This document shows, in pieces, positions 52,850 through 54,052 of a stretch of DNA of 54,052 nucleotides (position 1 is its first letter; each line of letters opens with the position of its first letter). The notes under the pieces are model-generated. The model saw only the letters and a list, made by a program, of their open reading frames with translations. It was not told the DNA's origin and did not search any database. A program made the translations under genes and the position numbers. This stretch comes from Rhodoferax sp. OV413 (GTDB taxonomy: Bacteria > Pseudomonadota > Gammaproteobacteria > Burkholderiales > Burkholderiaceae_C), in contig CAMAWD010000007.1 in assembly GCA_945861785.1 (NCBI GenBank), positions 77,730-131,781 of the forward strand, written 5' to 3'.

Positions 52850-54052
52850 ATGACAATCATCACAGGGGCTCCAGTTGGCTTCGATGCGCTCGACAACCCG
52901 TCGGAAGAGTTCATTGCGGAGATGCGCAGGCGCTACCCGACCGAACGCGAAACCGAGGAATTGCTGGCGCGCAAGCTGCGCAAACGCAGCGGGCCGCCCT
53001 ATCGGCGCGCGACACTGGAAGAATTGTCGGGCTACCTGCACAAGATGCTGCACGAAAAGATCACCGGTGCATTCGAGGTGTCTGAGCAGGGCTGGTTCAC
53101 CGGTGGGGTGTCCAAAATCCAGATGGGTTTTACGCTGGACTGGACGGACCCTGTTCGCGGTCCATTTCGTGACCACCTGGTATTGCGCATGGACCCGTCG
53201 GAGTCATCCAACACCACCAGCAGGGTGCGGGAGTTCGAGTTGCTTGGTGCCTTCGATGGCGTGGTCCCGGTTCCGCGGGTGTTCTGGCTCGACCCGGATG
53301 GCCGTTGGTTTCCAGAGCCAGCCCTGATCTATTCCTTCGTCCCGGGTGTGACCAAACCAAAGACCACCAGGACTGGCAAGGTCAGTGGTCTGGGAACCGT
53401 GTTCGGGCCCGAACTCCGCAAGCTGCTGGCCCCGCAGTTCCTGCGCCATCTTGCCGCGATCCACACGCTGGATGTTTCCAAGCATTCCTTTGCCAGCATG
53501 GACATGCCGCAGGTCGGGTCGACCCAAAGCGCGTCATGGCAGCTCAATCGGGCGCGCCGCGTGTGGGAGGAAGACCGCGGGGAGGACTTCGCACTGCTGG
53601 AGGTGGCGGCCAATTGGCTCGGCCGCAATCTGCCGGTGCTCGATCGCGCCAGCGTGGTGCACGGCGACTACCGCAGCGGAAACTTCCTGTTCGACGAGGC
53701 CAGTGGCAACATCAATGCCTGGCTCGACTGGGAGCGCGGGCACATCGGTGACCGCCACCGCGATCTGGCCTGGACCACCCAACTCACAATGGGCCACTAC
53801 AGCGAAGACCGTAAGACCTATTACGTCTGCGGGCTGATCCCGCTCGACGAGTTCTATGCGCAGTATGAGAAGGCTTCTGGCCTGAGCGTCGACCCTAAGC
53901 GGGTGGCTTTCTACCAGATCCTCAATTGCTACCAGATCCTGGGTTCGGTGATGGCCACCGGGTACCGCGTCGCCCGGCTGGGCAAGTCGCACCAGGATGT
54001 GTTGTTGACCCGGGTCAAGGGGATGGCGCCGTCAGTGTGTCTGGACCTGGCA
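52850..54052 (+). CDS. APH-like phosphotransferase family protein, 3' end beyond window
   Basis: The frame is open from ATG 52850 (with CCAGGG upstream) to the last base of the window, so at least 401 residues are encoded and the stop is not seen. The kinase-like core has RVREFELLGAF, VPVPRVFWLD, catalytic loop VVHGDYRSGNFLFD and metal site AWLDWERGHIGDRHRDLAW. An N-terminal extension of about 80 residues precedes the fold. It is longer than the 28,922 protein. ACAD10/11-type hydroxyacyl-CoA phosphorylation is a plausible role. Confidence 0.83.
   Translation, partial: MTIITGAPVGFDALDNPSEEFIAEMRRRYPTERETEELLARKLRKRSGPPYRRATLEELSGYLHKMLHEKITGAFEVSEQGWFTGGVSKIQMGFTLDWTDPVRGPFRDHLVLRMDPSESSNTTSRVREFELLGAFDGVVPVPRVFWLDPDGRWFPEPALIYSFVPGVTKPKTTRTGKVSGLGTVFGPELRKLLAPQFLRHLAAIHTLDVSKHSFASMDMPQVGSTQSASWQLNRARRVWEEDRGEDFALLEVAANWLGRNLPVLDRASVVHGDYRSGNFLFDEASGNINAWLDWERGHIGDRHRDLAWTTQLTMGHYSEDRKTYYVCGLIPLDEFYAQYEKASGLSVDPKRVAFYQILNCYQILGSVMATGYRVARLGKSHQDVLLTRVKGMAPSVCLDLA

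Overview
The window looks like chromosomal DNA of a GC-rich betaproteobacterium, most likely Burkholderiales. Reasons are an IF-1 gene of the type found there, two Bug/TctC-type binding proteins, a glutathione-dependent formaldehyde dehydrogenase, and the pairing of a ferredoxin-type reductase with an atypical NAD-dependent epimerase and a PDZ protein. This assignment is inference from gene content and base composition; no database search was run.

Positions 1-11.8 kb look like core genome. They hold the 3' end of infA, frmA, and a partner-switching signalling cluster: STAS antagonist, metallo-beta-lactamase-fold protein, CHASE2-SpoIIE phosphatase, OmpA-like and FecR-like envelope proteins, and an anti-sigma-type ATPase. 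Then come two Bug binding proteins, a 2Fe-2S/FAD reductase, an epimerase-like protein and a trypsin/PDZ protein that has lost two catalytic residues.

At 11,872-11,924 lies only the 3' half of a tRNA-Leu on the minus strand. This is the usual scar left at one end of an element integrated into a tRNA gene. Its orientation implies that the inserted DNA extends rightwards, possibly past the window end. Just inside the scar are decayed defence/toxin genes: a fic gene broken by a stop and a frameshift, and remnants of the abiEi-abiEii pair.

From 14.4 kb to the end is a large catabolic region for what appears to be an alicyclic or aromatic carboxylic acid. A five-gene minus-strand operon (badH, badI, a FadJ-like hydratase, an acyl-CoA dehydrogenase, an SDR) diverges from a plus-strand operon (MarR regulator, transglutaminase-like protein, complete Liv-type ABC importer, long-chain-type CoA ligase, acyl-CoA dehydrogenase, phosphotransferase, small unknown protein). 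A second minus-strand operon (AliA-like CoA ligase, VOC protein, acyl-CoA dehydrogenase, thioesterase, AttH/CrtC-like protein) diverges from another CoA ligase.

The ligase is followed by two tandem pairs of benzoyl-CoA reductase/2-hydroxyacyl-CoA dehydratase-type catalytic subunits (C-B-C-B) with no ATPase/activator subunit in the window. Four SDR genes and a decayed CoA ligase follow. A second complete Liv-type importer and a second AttH-like/phosphotransferase pair end the window.

A shared motif with a TACnCTAnnGTA-like core sits in most of the divergent or leading promoter regions, which suggests that one regulator controls the whole catabolic region. The likely logic is ABC uptake, CoA activation, alpha,beta-dehydrogenation by enzymes with Asp in place of the usual Glu base, BCR/dehydratase-type radical chemistry on the CoA ester, then SDR oxidation and BadI-type ring opening. 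The true substrate cannot be read from the sequence.
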